From positions 4,712,001 to 4,776,000 of the forward strand of contig NZ_OY726397.1 in assembly GCF_963378095.1 (NCBI RefSeq): a DNA stretch of 64,000 nucleotides, written 5' to 3'. This DNA is from Mycolicibacterium sp. MU0053. Its GTDB lineage: Bacteria; Actinomycetota; Actinomycetes; Mycobacteriales; Mycobacteriaceae. Positions 17,471 through 27,752 of the stretch are shown here, in pieces. The position numbers were made by a program, and so were the translations under genes. The notes under the pieces are model-generated. The model did not search any database and was not told where the DNA came from. It saw only the letters and a program-made list of their open reading frames with translations. The first letter of the stretch is position 1; the number at the start of each line of letters is the position of its first letter.

Positions 17471-17555
17471 GACCGCGACCGACTTCCTCGGCGACCGCAC
17501 CGGTCCAGACCGCGACCGGTGGTAACGGGGTGCACGACGGCATATTGGGGTTTCC

Positions 17556-17561
17556 TACACT
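17556..17561 (+). promoter_or_regulatory. Putative -10 box TACACT of the pntAB operon
   Basis: TACACT lies in the 137-nt gap before pntA and leaves a 5' untranslated region of about 40 nt. The -35 position (CACGAC) is weak. Confidence 0.35.
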
Positions 17562-17607
17562 GACATCTTTATCGTCACGCTGAGCCAACCAGATCGGACC
17601 GAAATCG

Positions 17608-19140
17608 ATGATCATCGGGATACCGCGCGAGTCGCTACCTGGCGAGACGCGTGTCGCCGCCACCCCCGCGACGGTCGCACAGTTGATCAAACTCGGTTAT
17701 TCGGTGCTGGTCGAGTCCGGCGCGGGCGCCGCGTCGAGTTTCGCCGATCCAGCCTACGTCGAGGTCGGCGCCGAGATCGGGTCGAGGCAGCAGGCCCTCG
17801 GCTCCGATGTCGTGCTCAAGGTGAACGCGCCGGACGACGATGAGATCGCCGCCCTGTGCGACGGCGCCACCGTGATCAGCCTGATCTCGCCGGGGTTGAA
17901 GCCCGAACTGCTGGAACGGCTGGCCACCCGTTCGATCACGGCGCTGGCGATGGACGCCGTGCCGCGCATCTCCCGAGCGCAGTCGCTGGACGTGTTGTCC
18001 TCGATGGCGAACATCGCCGGGTACCGCGCGGTAGTCGAGGCCGCGCACACCTTCGGCCGGTTCTTCACCGGCCAGGTCACCGCCGCGGGCAAGGTGCCAC
18101 CGGCCAAGGTGCTGGTGGTCGGGGCCGGCGTGGCCGGGCTGGCCGCCATCGGCGCGGCCGGCAGCCTCGGTGCGATCGTGCGCGCCACCGACCCCCGCCC
18201 CGAGGTCGCCGACCAGGTCAAGTCGCTGGGCGGCGAGTACCTGGCCGTGGACCCCGCGGTGGCCGAGGTGTCGGCGACCGGCTACGCCAAGGAGATGGGC
18301 GACGACTACAAGGCCCGCGAGGCGGCGTTGTACGCCGAGCAGTGCAAGGACGTCGACATCATCATCACGACCGCGCTGATCCCGGGTAAGCCCGCGCCGC
18401 GCATCATCACCGCCGACATGGTGGCCTCGATGAAGTCGGGCAGCGTGATCGTCGACATGGCCGCGGCCAACGGCGGCAACGTCGAGGGCTGCGTCAAGGA
18501 TCAGGCGATCGTCACCGACAACGGCGTGACGATCATCGGCTACACCGACCTGGCGGGCCGCCTGCCCGCGCAGGCCTCCCAGCTCTACGGCACCAACCTG
18601 GTGAACCTGCTCAAGCTGCTGACCCCGGACAAGGATGGGACTCTCCTCCTGGATTTTGACGACGTGGTGCAGCGCTCGGTCACCGTGGTCCGCGACGGAC
18701 AGATCACCTGGCCCCCGCCCCCGGTGCAGGTCTCGGCCGCCCCGGCGGCCAGCACCTCGGCGCCGGTCGTCGAATCGACACCCAAGCAACCGATGTCGGC
18801 CGGCCGCCGGCTCGGCGTGACCTTCGCCGCCGCCGCGGTGCTGTTCGTCCTGATCGCGCTGTCACCGGCCGCGCTGCAGGTGCACCTGACGGTGTTCGCG
18901 CTGGCGATCGTGATCGGTTACTACGTGATCGGCAACGTGCACCACGCGCTGCACACGCCGCTGATGTCGGTCACCAACGCCATCTCCGGAATCATCGTGG
19001 TCGGCGCCCTGCTTCAGATCGGGCACGGTGATCCCGTCATCACCGCGCTGGCCTTCGTGGCGATCCTGGTCGCCAGCATCAACGTCTTCGGTGGCTTTGC
19101 GGTGACCCGCCGCATGCTGGCGATGTTCTCCCGCAGCTGA
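17608..19140 (+). CDS. pntA: NAD(P) transhydrogenase subunit alpha, single-chain PntA
   Basis: PntA carries the NAD(H)-binding domain dI (residues 1-375) with the dinucleotide fold [24 protein letters not shown], and a C-terminal membrane domain (about 400-505) of three to four helices. With PntB it couples hydride transfer between NADH and NADP+ to proton movement across the plasma membrane. At 510 residues it is the E. coli-type fused subunit; in M. tuberculosis, as I recall, these domains are split into PntAa and PntAb. An Ala/Pro linker at about 372-393 joins the two parts. pntB follows after 44 nt. Confidence 0.95.
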   Translation: MIIGIPRESLPGETRVAATPATVAQLIKLGYSVLVESGAGAASSFADPAYVEVGAEIGSRQQALGSDVVLKVNAPDDDEIAALCDGATVISLISPGLKPELLERLATRSITALAMDAVPRISRAQSLDVLSSMANIAGYRAVVEAAHTFGRFFTGQVTAAGKVPPAKVLVVGAGVAGLAAIGAAGSLGAIVRATDPRPEVADQVKSLGGEYLAVDPAVAEVSATGYAKEMGDDYKAREAALYAEQCKDVDIIITTALIPGKPAPRIITADMVASMKSGSVIVDMAAANGGNVEGCVKDQAIVTDNGVTIIGYTDLAGRLPAQASQLYGTNLVNLLKLLTPDKDGTLLLDFDDVVQRSVTVVRDGQITWPPPPVQVSAAPAASTSAPVVESTPKQPMSAGRRLGVTFAAAAVLFVLIALSPAALQVHLTVFALAIVIGYYVIGNVHHALHTPLMSVTNAISGIIVVGALLQIGHGDPVITALAFVAILVASINVFGGFAVTRRMLAMFSRS

Positions 19141-19184
19141 GCCTGCCCCCACTTGAGTTTGATCAACCGATCGGAACGAATGCC

Positions 19185-20606
19185 ATGCTGCTAGAAACCG
19201 CTGCCACCTCGGCGTACGTCGTCGCGGCCCTGTTGTTCATCCTGGCGTTGGCCGGCCTGTCCAAACACGAGACCTCGAAGGTGGGCAACACCTTCGGGAT
19301 CGCCGGTATGACCGTGGCGCTGGTCGCCACGATCGCGCTGGCGCTGGAACGCAAGATCGAGCCGCTGGGCCTGGGTCTGCTGGCCGTCGCCATGGTGATC
19401 GGCGCCCTGATCGGCTTGTGGCGCGCCCGCAAGGTCGAGATGACCGGCATGCCGGAACTGATCGCGCTGCTGCACTCGTTCGTCGGCCTGGCCGCGGTCC
19501 TGGTGGGCTGGAACGGCTACCTGCACGTCGAGCGTCACCTCGAGGGCGCCGAGGCGATCACGCTGAGCGCCGAGGGGCTGCTGGGCATCCACTCCGCCGA
19601 GGTGGTCATCGGCGTCTTCATCGGCGCGGTCACCTTCACCGGCTCGATCGTGGCCAACCTGAAGCTGTCGGCCCGGATGAAGTCGGCCCCGCTGATGCTG
19701 CCGGGCAAGAACCTGCTCAACCTCGGCGCGCTGGTGGTCTTCGCGGCGCTGACGGTCTGGTTCGTCATCGACCCGCAGCTGTGGCTGCTCATCGTGGTCA
19801 CCGTGCTGGCGCTGCTGCTCGGCTGGCACCTGGTCGCCTCGATCGGCGGCGGCGACATGCCCGTCGTCGTCTCGATGCTCAACAGCTACTCGGGCTGGGC
19901 CGCGGCCGCCGCGGGCTTCCTGCTGGGTAACGACCTGCTGATCATCACCGGTGCGCTGGTGGGCTCCTCCGGTGCCTACCTGTCCTACATCATGTGCAAG
20001 GCGATGAACCGGTCGTTCATCTCGGTGATCGCCGGTGGCTTCGGCATGGAAAGCTCGGGGGCCGGGTCCGATGTGGACTACGGCGAACACCGCGAGATCA
20101 CCGCCGAGGGCGCCGCCGAACTGCTCTCCTCGGCCGACACCGTCGTCATCACCCCGGGCTACGGCATGGCGGTGGCCCAGGCCCAGTACGGCGTCGCCGA
20201 CCTGACCCGCAAGCTGCGCGAGCGCGGCGTCGACGTCCGGTTCGGCATCCACCCCGTGGCCGGCCGGTTGCCGGGCCACATGAACGTGCTGCTGGCCGAG
20301 GCCAAGGTGCCCTACGACATCGTGCTGGAGATGGACGAGATCAACGACGACTTCGACAGCACCGCCGTCGTCCTGGTCATCGGCGCCAACGACACCGTGA
20401 ACCCGGCCGCGTCCGAGGACCCGGCCAGCCCGATCGCCGGCATGCCGGTGCTGACGGTGTGGAACGCCGACAACGTCATCGTGTTCAAGCGGTCGATGGC
20501 CTCCGGCTACGCCGGGGTGCAGAACCCGCTGTTCTTCCGGGAGAACACCCAGATGCTCTTCGGCGACGCCCGCGACCGGGTCAACGACATCCTCGCCGCG
20601 CTGTGA
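19185..20606 (+). CDS. pntB: NAD(P) transhydrogenase subunit beta, PntB
   Basis: This 473-residue subunit has about nine transmembrane helices in residues 1-265 (domain dII, the proton channel) and the NADP(H)-binding domain dIII (about 290-473), with [39 protein letters not shown] and [10 protein letters not shown]. It forms the membrane enzyme with PntA. The ATG at 19185 is used; an ATG 5 nt earlier runs straight into a stop. NADPH supply for lipid synthesis and redox balance is the expected role. Confidence 0.95.
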   Translation: MLLETAATSAYVVAALLFILALAGLSKHETSKVGNTFGIAGMTVALVATIALALERKIEPLGLGLLAVAMVIGALIGLWRARKVEMTGMPELIALLHSFVGLAAVLVGWNGYLHVERHLEGAEAITLSAEGLLGIHSAEVVIGVFIGAVTFTGSIVANLKLSARMKSAPLMLPGKNLLNLGALVVFAALTVWFVIDPQLWLLIVVTVLALLLGWHLVASIGGGDMPVVVSMLNSYSGWAAAAAGFLLGNDLLIITGALVGSSGAYLSYIMCKAMNRSFISVIAGGFGMESSGAGSDVDYGEHREITAEGAAELLSSADTVVITPGYGMAVAQAQYGVADLTRKLRERGVDVRFGIHPVAGRLPGHMNVLLAEAKVPYDIVLEMDEINDDFDSTAVVLVIGANDTVNPAASEDPASPIAGMPVLTVWNADNVIVFKRSMASGYAGVQNPLFFRENTQMLFGDARDRVNDILAAL

Positions 20607-20660
20607 TCTGCAGCGCCTGATCGGCGGTCACCTGCTCCGGGAGCGCCTCGGGCGGTGTCC

Positions 20661-20666
20661 TATGGT
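20661..20666 (+). promoter_or_regulatory. Putative -10 box TATGGT before fadE2
   Basis: TATGGT lies 8 nt before an in-frame GTG at 20675 and 13 nt before the operator at 20679-20694. Either fadE2 is leaderless from that GTG, or the transcript has a 50-nt leader to the ATG at 20726. In both cases the operator overlaps the start of the transcript. Confidence 0.4.
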
Positions 20667-20678
20667 GGACGGCAGTGA

Positions 20679-20694
20679 CCAACCAATCGGTTGG
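20679..20694. promoter_or_regulatory. Candidate TetR operator CCAACCAATCGGTTGG (site B) before fadE2
   Basis: Arms CCAACC/GGTTGG are perfect around a 4-bp centre. The same arms and spacing occur at 26639-26654. The site lies directly downstream of the likely transcription start of fadE2, as expected for repression. Confidence 0.6.
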
Positions 20695-20725
20695 GTCAGG
20701 CTGCAATTCGAAGGGGCCACCAGGC

Positions 20726-21955
20726 ATGGATTTCGCGATGTCGGCGAAGGCACAGGACTACCACCAACGGCTGACCGAGTTCATGGTCGAGCACGTCTTT
20801 CCGGCGGAGGCGGTCTATGACGCCTACCGCGCCGAGAAGGGACCGGGCGACTTCACCGTGCCGCCGGTGGTCGAGGACCTCAAGGCGCTGGCCAAGGAGC
20901 GGGGACTGTGGAATCTGTTCCTGCCCTCGGAGTCCGGGCTGACCAACCTCGAGTACGCGCCGCTGGCGGAGTTGACGGGGTGGAGCACCGAGATCGCCCC
21001 CGAGTCGATCAACTGTGCGGCACCGGATACCGGCAACATGGAGACCCTGCACCTGTTCGCCACCGAGGAGCAGCGCAAGCAGTGGCTCGAACCGTTGCTC
21101 GCCGGTGAGATCCGCTCGGCGTTCTCGATGACCGAGCCCGCGGTGGCCTCCAGCGACGCCCGCAACATCCAGACCTCGATTGTCCGCGACGGCGATCACT
21201 ACATCATCAACGGCCGCAAGTGGTGGACCTCCGGCGCCAACGATCCGCGCTGCAAGGTCCTGATCGTGATGGGCCGCACCAACCCGGATGCGGCCAGCCA
21301 CCAGCAGCAGTCGATGGTGCTCGTCCCCACCGACACCCCTGGCCTCGAAATCGTGCGCTCCACAAGCGTTTTCGGCTGGCAGGATCAGCACGGCCACGCC
21401 GAGATCGTCTATGACAACGTCCGGGTTCCGGTATCGAACCTGCTGGGCGAGGAGGGCGGCGGTTTCGCGATCGCGCAGGCCCGGCTCGGACCGGGCCGCA
21501 TCCATCACTGCATGCGGGCGATCGGGGTCGCCGAACGCGCGCTGGCGTTGATGGTGGACCGGGTGCAGACCCGGATCGCCTTCGGCAAGCCGCTGGCCGA
21601 GCAGGGCATGATTCAGCACTCGATTGCGGTGTCGCGCAACGAGATCGACCAGGCGCGGCTGCTGTGCCAGAAGGCCGCCTGGGTCATCGATCAGCACGGC
21701 AACAAGGCCGCGCACGGGCTGGTTTCGCAGATCAAGGCCGTGGCCCCGCAGATGGCGTGCAACGTGATCGACCGCGCGATCCAGACCCACGGTGGCGCCG
21801 GCGTGTCCGACGACACCGTGCTGGCCCGGATGTACGGCTGGCAGCGCGCGATGCGCATCTTCGACGGCCCGGACGAGGTGCACCTGCGCACCGTCGCCCG
21901 CCACGAACTCGGCGCAGAGAAGAGCCCGTTCGCAGCCGCGGTCACCCCGAAGTGA
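20726..21955 (+). CDS. fadE2: FadE2, acyl-CoA dehydrogenase family protein
   Basis: This is a 409-residue FAD-dependent dehydrogenase of the ACAD10/11-like group. Seen are [20 protein letters not shown] (flavin and substrate contacts), the central beta domain, and the helical C-terminus with [34 protein letters not shown]. It would introduce the alpha-beta double bond in an acyl-CoA. The ATG at 20726 follows AAGGGG; an upstream GTG at 20675 would add 17 residues of odd composition. It corresponds to Rv0154c by sequence and neighbour (ptpB). The TetR-type operator lies upstream. Confidence 0.92.
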   Translation: MDFAMSAKAQDYHQRLTEFMVEHVFPAEAVYDAYRAEKGPGDFTVPPVVEDLKALAKERGLWNLFLPSESGLTNLEYAPLAELTGWSTEIAPESINCAAPDTGNMETLHLFATEEQRKQWLEPLLAGEIRSAFSMTEPAVASSDARNIQTSIVRDGDHYIINGRKWWTSGANDPRCKVLIVMGRTNPDAASHQQQSMVLVPTDTPGLEIVRSTSVFGWQDQHGHAEIVYDNVRVPVSNLLGEEGGGFAIAQARLGPGRIHHCMRAIGVAERALALMVDRVQTRIAFGKPLAEQGMIQHSIAVSRNEIDQARLLCQKAAWVIDQHGNKAAHGLVSQIKAVAPQMACNVIDRAIQTHGGAGVSDDTVLARMYGWQRAMRIFDGPDEVHLRTVARHELGAEKSPFAAAVTPK

Positions 21956-22770
21956 CAGTGCAACTCTCCGGCGGCTGGAACTTCCGCGACGTCGCCGCCT
22001 CGACCTCGGGCAAGGTGCGGCCCGGGCGCCTCTTTCGGTCCGGTGAGCTGACCAAGCTCGACGACACCGGCGTGGAGCAGCTTCGGGAACTGCGCGTCAC
22101 CGACGTCGCCGACCTGCGCAGCGGGCGCGAGGTCGAGCGGCACGGCGCCGACCTGGTGCCCGACGGCGTGGTGGTACACCTGCTGCCGTTCGTCGACGCG
22201 GTGGCCGCCGTCGACGGTGCCGACGGCGGCGACGCGCCCCACGAACAAGCGTTCAAGCGCCTGATGACCGAGAAGCCCGACGACGAGTCGCCGCTGCATG
22301 CGGCCAAGCGCTACATGACCGAGGCGTACACGACCTTCGCCAAGGCGCCCGGGGCCGCCCGGGCGCTGCACCGCACGGTGACGCTGCTCGCCGACGGCGC
22401 CTCGGTGCTCACGCACTGCTTCGCCGGCAAGGACCGCACCGGGTTCTCCGTCGCGGTGATCCTCGACGTCGCCGGAATCGATCGCGACACCATCATGAAC
22501 GACTATCTGCACAGCAACGCCGCCGCGCCGCAGCTGCGCGAGCAGATCATGGCGATGATCCGCAACCGCTACGACGGCGAGATCCCCGCCGAGGCAGCGC
22601 AGTTCACCGAGACCCGGCTGTCCGACGACGTGCTGGGCGTACGGCCGGAGTATCTGGACACGGCGCTGCGCATCGTGGCAGCCGACTACGGGTCGGTGCA
22701 GGGTTACCTGCAGTCCACCGGGGTCACCGACGATCAGCTCGCGCGGCTCCGCACGGCCCTGCTCGGGTGA
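21952..22770 (+). CDS. ptpB: PtpB, secreted-type tyrosine / phosphoinositide phosphatase
   Basis: This 272-residue phosphatase has the signature [10 protein letters not shown] with catalytic Cys156 and Arg162, and the N-terminal GGWNFRDV segment of the PtpB/MptpB family. The M. tuberculosis homologue (Rv0153c) is secreted without a classical signal and dephosphorylates host proteins and phosphoinositides; in a likely environmental species its target is unknown. The GTG start overlaps the fadE2 stop (GTGA), so the two genes are coupled. The stop codon lies inside a strong terminator hairpin. Confidence 0.93.
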   Translation: MTVQLSGGWNFRDVAASTSGKVRPGRLFRSGELTKLDDTGVEQLRELRVTDVADLRSGREVERHGADLVPDGVVVHLLPFVDAVAAVDGADGGDAPHEQAFKRLMTEKPDDESPLHAAKRYMTEAYTTFAKAPGAARALHRTVTLLADGASVLTHCFAGKDRTGFSVAVILDVAGIDRDTIMNDYLHSNAAAPQLREQIMAMIRNRYDGEIPAEAAQFTETRLSDDVLGVRPEYLDTALRIVAADYGSVQGYLQSTGVTDDQLARLRTALLG

Positions 22771-22820
22771 TTTGGGTGCGCCTGGGGGCGCTCAGCGCCT
22801 CCCGGCGCACCCAAATCACC
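22766..22820. terminator. Bidirectional terminator with both convergent stop codons in a 17-bp stem
   Basis: The arms 22766-22782 and 22804-22820 are perfect reverse complements (GGTGATTTGGGTGCGCC). The loop can pair further (GGCGC/GCGCC). Each arm begins with the G-TGA of a stop codon: ptpB on the plus strand and the DUF456 gene on the minus strand. No T-run is present. Confidence 0.75.
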
Positions 22821-23298
22821 AGAAAATGACGGCGCCGGCCCAGACGGCGGTGGCCAGCAGGGCGCCGATCAGCTCCACCCCGATGGACAGTGCCGCACCC
22901 TTGACCGCGTGCACGGTCGACGCCCACGCCCGGGTGGCGTCCCCACGCGAGGCGAACTCGGCCACGAACACCCCGGCCACGAAGCCGATCAACAGGCCGA
23001 TGACGGGGATCACGAAGAACCCGACGATGCCGCATACCGCGCCGATCACCAGGATCGAGGTGCGCACGTCGGCCTGCCGCATGCGCTTGACCGGCCAGGC
23101 GTACTTGATCACCTCGGACGTCACGAACAGCACCGCGACGATCGCCAATGTCACCCAGGCCACGGTGTTGCGTTCGACCAGCGCCCACACCACGATGGCC
23201 CCGAACACCAGCAGCCCACCGGGCAGGATCGGGATGATGATCCCGGCCAGTCCGATGGCGATGGCCAGCGCGACCAGGGCTATCCCGAGGGTGCTCAA
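22816..23298 (-). CDS. DUF456 family membrane protein
   Basis: This 160-residue protein has four to five hydrophobic segments, glycine-rich (IALVALAIAIGLAGIIIPILPGG; GFFVIPVIGLLIGFVAGVFVAEF), the pattern of DUF456. No function is established. The start is TTG, overlapping the stop of the oxidoreductase gene as TTGA, so it is translated as part of that operon. It ends in the shared terminator with ptpB. Confidence 0.82.
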   Translation of the reverse strand: MSTLGIALVALAIAIGLAGIIIPILPGGLLVFGAIVVWALVERNTVAWVTLAIVAVLFVTSEVIKYAWPVKRMRQADVRTSILVIGAVCGIVGFFVIPVIGLLIGFVAGVFVAEFASRGDATRAWASTVHAVKGAALSIGVELIGALLATAVWAGAVIFW

Positions 23299-24263
23299 GC
23301 GGGTTCCAGCACCAGCTTGCCGAACACCGCGCCGTCTTCGAGCGTCTGTAGCGCCTTCGTACCGTCGGACAGCGGAAAACGGACCGGCGGTGGCGGTTTG
23401 AGACCCGCGGCGACCAGCTTGTTCAAGCCGGCCGCGAACACCTGCGCCGAGGCCGGGTCCCGGTTGATGTACTCGCCGTAGCCGACGCCGAGCACGCCGA
23501 CGTTGCGCAGCAGCAGCCGGTTGACCTTGACGGTCGGGATGCCGCCGGCCGCGAAGCCGATCACCAGCAGCCGGCCGTCGGTGGCCAGCACGCGGATCGC
23601 GTCGTCGAAGGCCGGCCCGCCGATGGGGTCGACGACGACGTCCACGCCGCGGCCGTCGGTGGCATCGCGCACCGCCTGGGCCCAGCCCTCGGCGAGCGGG
23701 ATGACGACGTCGGCACCCAGGGTTCCTACGTAGTCCAGCGCGCTTTGCCGGTTCACCGCCGCGATGACCCGCGCGCCCATCGCCTTGGCGATCTGCACGG
23801 CAGCCGTGCCCACCCCGCCGGCGGAGCCGAGCACCAGCACCGTCTCCCCCGGCCGCAGGGCGGCGCGGCGCTCGTAGGCGAAGTACATCGTGCTGTAGTT
23901 GACCAGCAGCGAAACCGCTTCCGCGTCATCGAGTTCGGCCGGGCTGGGGCGGACCGCGCTGACCGGCACCGCCACCTGCTCGGCGTATCCACCGAGCATG
24001 CTGGACGCCGAAACACGTTGCCCCACTGTCAGACCCGATCCCTCGGGGACCGCGGCCACCACGCCGGCGACCTCCATGCCCGGGATGAACGGCGGCGGGA
24101 CCTTCATCTGGTACTCACCCTTGGTGAGCAACAGGTCGGGAAAACACACCCCGGCCGCTCGGACATCGACGAGGACCTGGTCGGGGCCGGGCGAGACGTC
24201 GGGCACATCCGTGTAGGACATGCCCGCCGGCCCGGAAAGCTCCTGTACTACGCAGGCTTTCAT
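23295..24263 (-). CDS. NADPH:quinone oxidoreductase-type MDR protein (Rv0149 family)
   Basis: This 322-residue medium-chain reductase has the GroES-like N-terminal domain (AAGVCFPDLLLTKGEYQ) and the nucleotide-binding motif VLVLGSAGGVGTAAVQIAKAMGA (about 142-164). Zinc-ligand cysteines are absent, which fits zeta-crystallin-like quinone reductases. It is third in an operon-like run of aldehyde dehydrogenase, SDR, this gene and DUF456. The SDR stop is 3 nt upstream. The substrate is unknown. Confidence 0.9.
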   Translation of the reverse strand: MKACVVQELSGPAGMSYTDVPDVSPGPDQVLVDVRAAGVCFPDLLLTKGEYQMKVPPPFIPGMEVAGVVAAVPEGSGLTVGQRVSASSMLGGYAEQVAVPVSAVRPSPAELDDAEAVSLLVNYSTMYFAYERRAALRPGETVLVLGSAGGVGTAAVQIAKAMGARVIAAVNRQSALDYVGTLGADVVIPLAEGWAQAVRDATDGRGVDVVVDPIGGPAFDDAIRVLATDGRLLVIGFAAGGIPTVKVNRLLLRNVGVLGVGYGEYINRDPASAQVFAAGLNKLVAAGLKPPPPVRFPLSDGTKALQTLEDGAVFGKLVLEPA

Positions 24264-24266
24264 ATG

Positions 24267-25130
24267 TCAGCGCAGATTGAAGCTGGCTTGTTTGGCGGCC
24301 GACAGGTCGTCGATCTCCGACCAGCGCGCGGCGATGTCGTCGACCGACGGCGGCGCGGTGAAGGTGACACCCTCGTTCTGGAACAGCGCGGTGCGCTGCA
24401 CCTTGCCGCCACCGACGATGAACACCGACGCGGTGTCCGGAACTTCCTCGGTGCACAGGTAGGCGACCACCGGCGCGACGTAGTCCGGCGTGAGGTTCTG
24501 CAGCACCTCCGGCGGCAGGATGTCCTCGGTCATCCGGGTGGCCGCGATCGGGGCCACCGCGTTGGTCTTGATGTTGTACTTGGCGCCCTCTTGGGCCAGC
24601 GTGTTGATCATGCCGACCAGCCCGAGCTTGGCGGCGCCGTAGTTGGCCTGCCCGAAGTTGCCGAACAGCCCGCTGGTCGAGGTCGCGACCACGACCCGGC
24701 CGTAGCTCTGCTCCCGGAAGTGCGGCCACGCAGCGCGCACCACGTTGTAGCCGCCGTACAGGTGGACCTTGAGCACCGAATCCCAGTTCTCGTAGGTCAT
24801 CTTGTGGAACGTGCCGTCCCGCAGGATGCCGGCGTTGCTGACCACACCGTCGACCTTGCCGAACTCGTCGAGCGCGGTCTTGATGATGTTCTCCGCGCCC
24901 TCGGGCTCGGCAACGCTGTCGTAGTTGGCGACGGCGCGGCCACCCGCGGCTTTGATCTCGTCGACCACCTGGTCGGCCATCGCCGAACCGGAACCACTGC
25001 CGTCGCGGGCGCCGCCCAGGTCGTTGACCACGACCGCGGCGCCCTCCTTGGCCAGCGTCAGCGCGTACTCGCGCCCGAGCCCGCCACCGGCTCCGGTGAC
25101 AACGACGACACGATCCTGCACTCCGGGCAT
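24267..25130 (-). CDS. Short-chain dehydrogenase, 3-hydroxyacyl-CoA dehydrogenase-like (Rv0148 family)
   Basis: This 287-residue SDR has the cofactor motif TGAGGGLG (about 12-19), VVNDLGGARDG after the second strand, NAGIL, and the catalytic YGAAK. The sequence resembles the dehydrogenase part of peroxisomal multifunctional enzyme type 2 (HSD17B4), so oxidation of a 3-hydroxyacyl-CoA is likely. The ribosome-binding site AGAGGAAG precedes the ATG. It lies between aldehyde dehydrogenase and quinone reductase genes, suggesting one catabolic unit. Confidence 0.9.
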   Translation of the reverse strand: MPGVQDRVVVVTGAGGGLGREYALTLAKEGAAVVVNDLGGARDGSGSGSAMADQVVDEIKAAGGRAVANYDSVAEPEGAENIIKTALDEFGKVDGVVSNAGILRDGTFHKMTYENWDSVLKVHLYGGYNVVRAAWPHFREQSYGRVVVATSTSGLFGNFGQANYGAAKLGLVGMINTLAQEGAKYNIKTNAVAPIAATRMTEDILPPEVLQNLTPDYVAPVVAYLCTEEVPDTASVFIVGGGKVQRTALFQNEGVTFTAPPSVDDIAARWSEIDDLSAAKQASFNLR

Positions 25131-25176
25131 GAACTTCCTCTCTCGGATCCGACTCAGCTTGGTGCGTGGGACGCGC

Positions 25177-26586
25177 TCAGAACAGCCGGCGCGCCATCTT
25201 CCACGCCTTCTCTGTATACGGCGGGTAGATCATCGAGATTAAGTCGGGTCGGGTTGGCTTGGTCATCACGGTCTTGCGGTGGCTGAATTCCTCGAAGCCG
25301 AACTTGCCGTGGTAGGAGCCCGTTCCCGACGGGCCGACCCCGCCGAACGGCAGCTTGGTGGTGGCGAAGTGGAACAGCAACTGGTTGATCACCATGCCGC
25401 CGGCCGGTACCTCGCGGATGATCCGCTCCCGGACCGCCTTGGTCTTGGTGAACAGGTAGGCGGCCAACGGCTTGGGCCGAGCGTTGACGAAATTGATTGC
25501 CTCGTCGAGAGATTGCATCGTCAGCACCGGCAGGATGGGCCCGAAGATCTCGTCGGTCATCAGCGGCTCGCCGGGATCCGGGTCGACGACGACGGTCGGC
25601 TGGATCGAGATGCTGGCGGCATCGGACTGCCCGCCGAGCACAACCTCGCCCTTGGTGGCGGCCAGGGCGGTGGTCAACCGGGCGAAGTGCCGCTCGTTGA
25701 CAATGCGCTTGCCGCCGGTGTTCTCCGCCTCGAACTTCTCGACGGACTTCCTGAGCTCGTCGACGAACTTGTCCCGGATCGACGCGTCGGCCAGCACGTA
25801 GTCCGGCGCGATGCAGATCTGGCCGGAGTTGATCAGCTTGGTCCAGGCGATGCGCCGGGCCGCGATCTCGATGTCGGCGTCGGCGGCGACGATCACGGGG
25901 CTCTTGCCGCCCAGTTCCAGGGTGACCGGGCTCAGGTGGGCGGCGGCGCTCTCATAGACCTTGCGCCCGATCTCGGTGCCCCCCGTGAAGAACACATGGT
26001 CGAAGCCCTGGGCGATGAGCTCCTGGCTGACCGCGCCGTCGCCCTCGACCACGACGATCGCCTCGGGGTCCAGGTAGCGCGGGACCAGTTCGGCCATTAC
26101 GGCCGAGGAGGCCGGCGCCACCTCCGACGGCTTGAGCACCACGGTGTTGCCCGCGGCGATCGCGCCGACCGCAGGCCCCAGCGTCAGGGCGAACGGGAAG
26201 TTCCAGGCGCCGATGACCAGCACCGTGCCGTAGGGCTCGTATTCGACCCAGCCGCGACCGGGCAGCTGGGAGAACTCCAGCATGCGGTAGCGACGCTTGG
26301 TCCACTTCTTGACGTTCTTGGCGGCGTCGAGGGCCTCACCGACGGTGCTGGCGATGTCGGCCAGCCACGCCTCGAACGGCGCCCGTCCCAGGTCCTTGGC
26401 CAGCGCCTCGGCGATCATCGATTCGTTCTCGGTGAGCAGCTTCGCCAGGGCGGTCAGCTGCCGTTTGCGCCATTCGATGTCGCGGGTGCGGCCAGTCGCG
26501 AAAGCCTTGCGGGCGCCGGCGACGACTGCCGGCACATCCACGGCGGTCGCCGTCGGTGCGGTTTCTTTGGAGATTTCGGTGGTCAC
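25177..26586 (-). CDS. Aldehyde dehydrogenase, class 3-like (Rv0147 family)
   Basis: This 469-residue NAD(P)-dependent enzyme has VLVIGAWNFPF (about 122-132), VLKPSE, FTGGTEIGRKV, catalytic base Glu224 in TLELGGKSP and nucleophile Cys258 in NSGQICIAPDY. The short form without an N-terminal extension and the C-terminal basic or hydrophobic end match fatty-aldehyde (class 3) dehydrogenases, so long-chain aldehydes are plausible substrates. GTG start with AGGAAGGGCAGGCC upstream. An operator identical in its arms to that of fadE2 lies 53 bp before the start. Confidence 0.93.
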   Translation of the reverse strand: MTTEISKETAPTATAVDVPAVVAGARKAFATGRTRDIEWRKRQLTALAKLLTENESMIAEALAKDLGRAPFEAWLADIASTVGEALDAAKNVKKWTKRRYRMLEFSQLPGRGWVEYEPYGTVLVIGAWNFPFALTLGPAVGAIAAGNTVVLKPSEVAPASSAVMAELVPRYLDPEAIVVVEGDGAVSQELIAQGFDHVFFTGGTEIGRKVYESAAAHLSPVTLELGGKSPVIVAADADIEIAARRIAWTKLINSGQICIAPDYVLADASIRDKFVDELRKSVEKFEAENTGGKRIVNERHFARLTTALAATKGEVVLGGQSDAASISIQPTVVVDPDPGEPLMTDEIFGPILPVLTMQSLDEAINFVNARPKPLAAYLFTKTKAVRERIIREVPAGGMVINQLLFHFATTKLPFGGVGPSGTGSYHGKFGFEEFSHRKTVMTKPTRPDLISMIYPPYTEKAWKMARRLF

Positions 26587-26638
26587 GGCCTGCCCTTCCT
26601 AGCGTTGCGGGCGCTTTGCGTCCTACGCGCCATGGTAG

Positions 26639-26654
26639 CCAACCACCCGGTTGG
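26639..26654. promoter_or_regulatory. Candidate TetR operator CCAACCACCCGGTTGG (site C) before the aldehyde dehydrogenase
   Basis: Perfect arms CCAACC/GGTTGG surround 4 bp. On the minus strand TACCAT (26632-26637) directly follows and could be the -10 box, placing the operator in the -35/-10 region. It matches site B before fadE2 in 14 of 16 bases. Confidence 0.6.
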
Positions 26655-26687
26655 GCGACAGGCTGCGGGTGCGGCCGGGCCGACGGG

Positions 26688-27668
<981 letters not shown>

Positions 27669-27669
27669 C

Positions 27670-27693
27670 CGAATAACTTAGCTAGCCTATTCG
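27670..27693. promoter_or_regulatory. 24-bp palindrome upstream of the methyltransferase, candidate operator
   Basis: CGAATA and TATTCG flank a central TAGCTA; 18 of 24 positions are symmetric. It abuts the -10 box, where a TetR-type repressor would act. The TetR product of 27753-28397 is the nearest candidate (inference). Confidence 0.45.
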
Positions 27694-27752
27694 TTGTCCG
27701 GCCGACGTCGGGGATCGCTTGCGGCGCAACCCTTTTCCGCGGTTACGTGGTG

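Noticed and set aside
15488..17500. Very long minus-strand open frame (about 670 codons) opposite the HAD and DUF2236 genes.
   Set aside because: It is a high-GC antisense shadow: composition is rich in Arg, Gly, His and Gln with no domain, while both plus-strand genes have clear family motifs.
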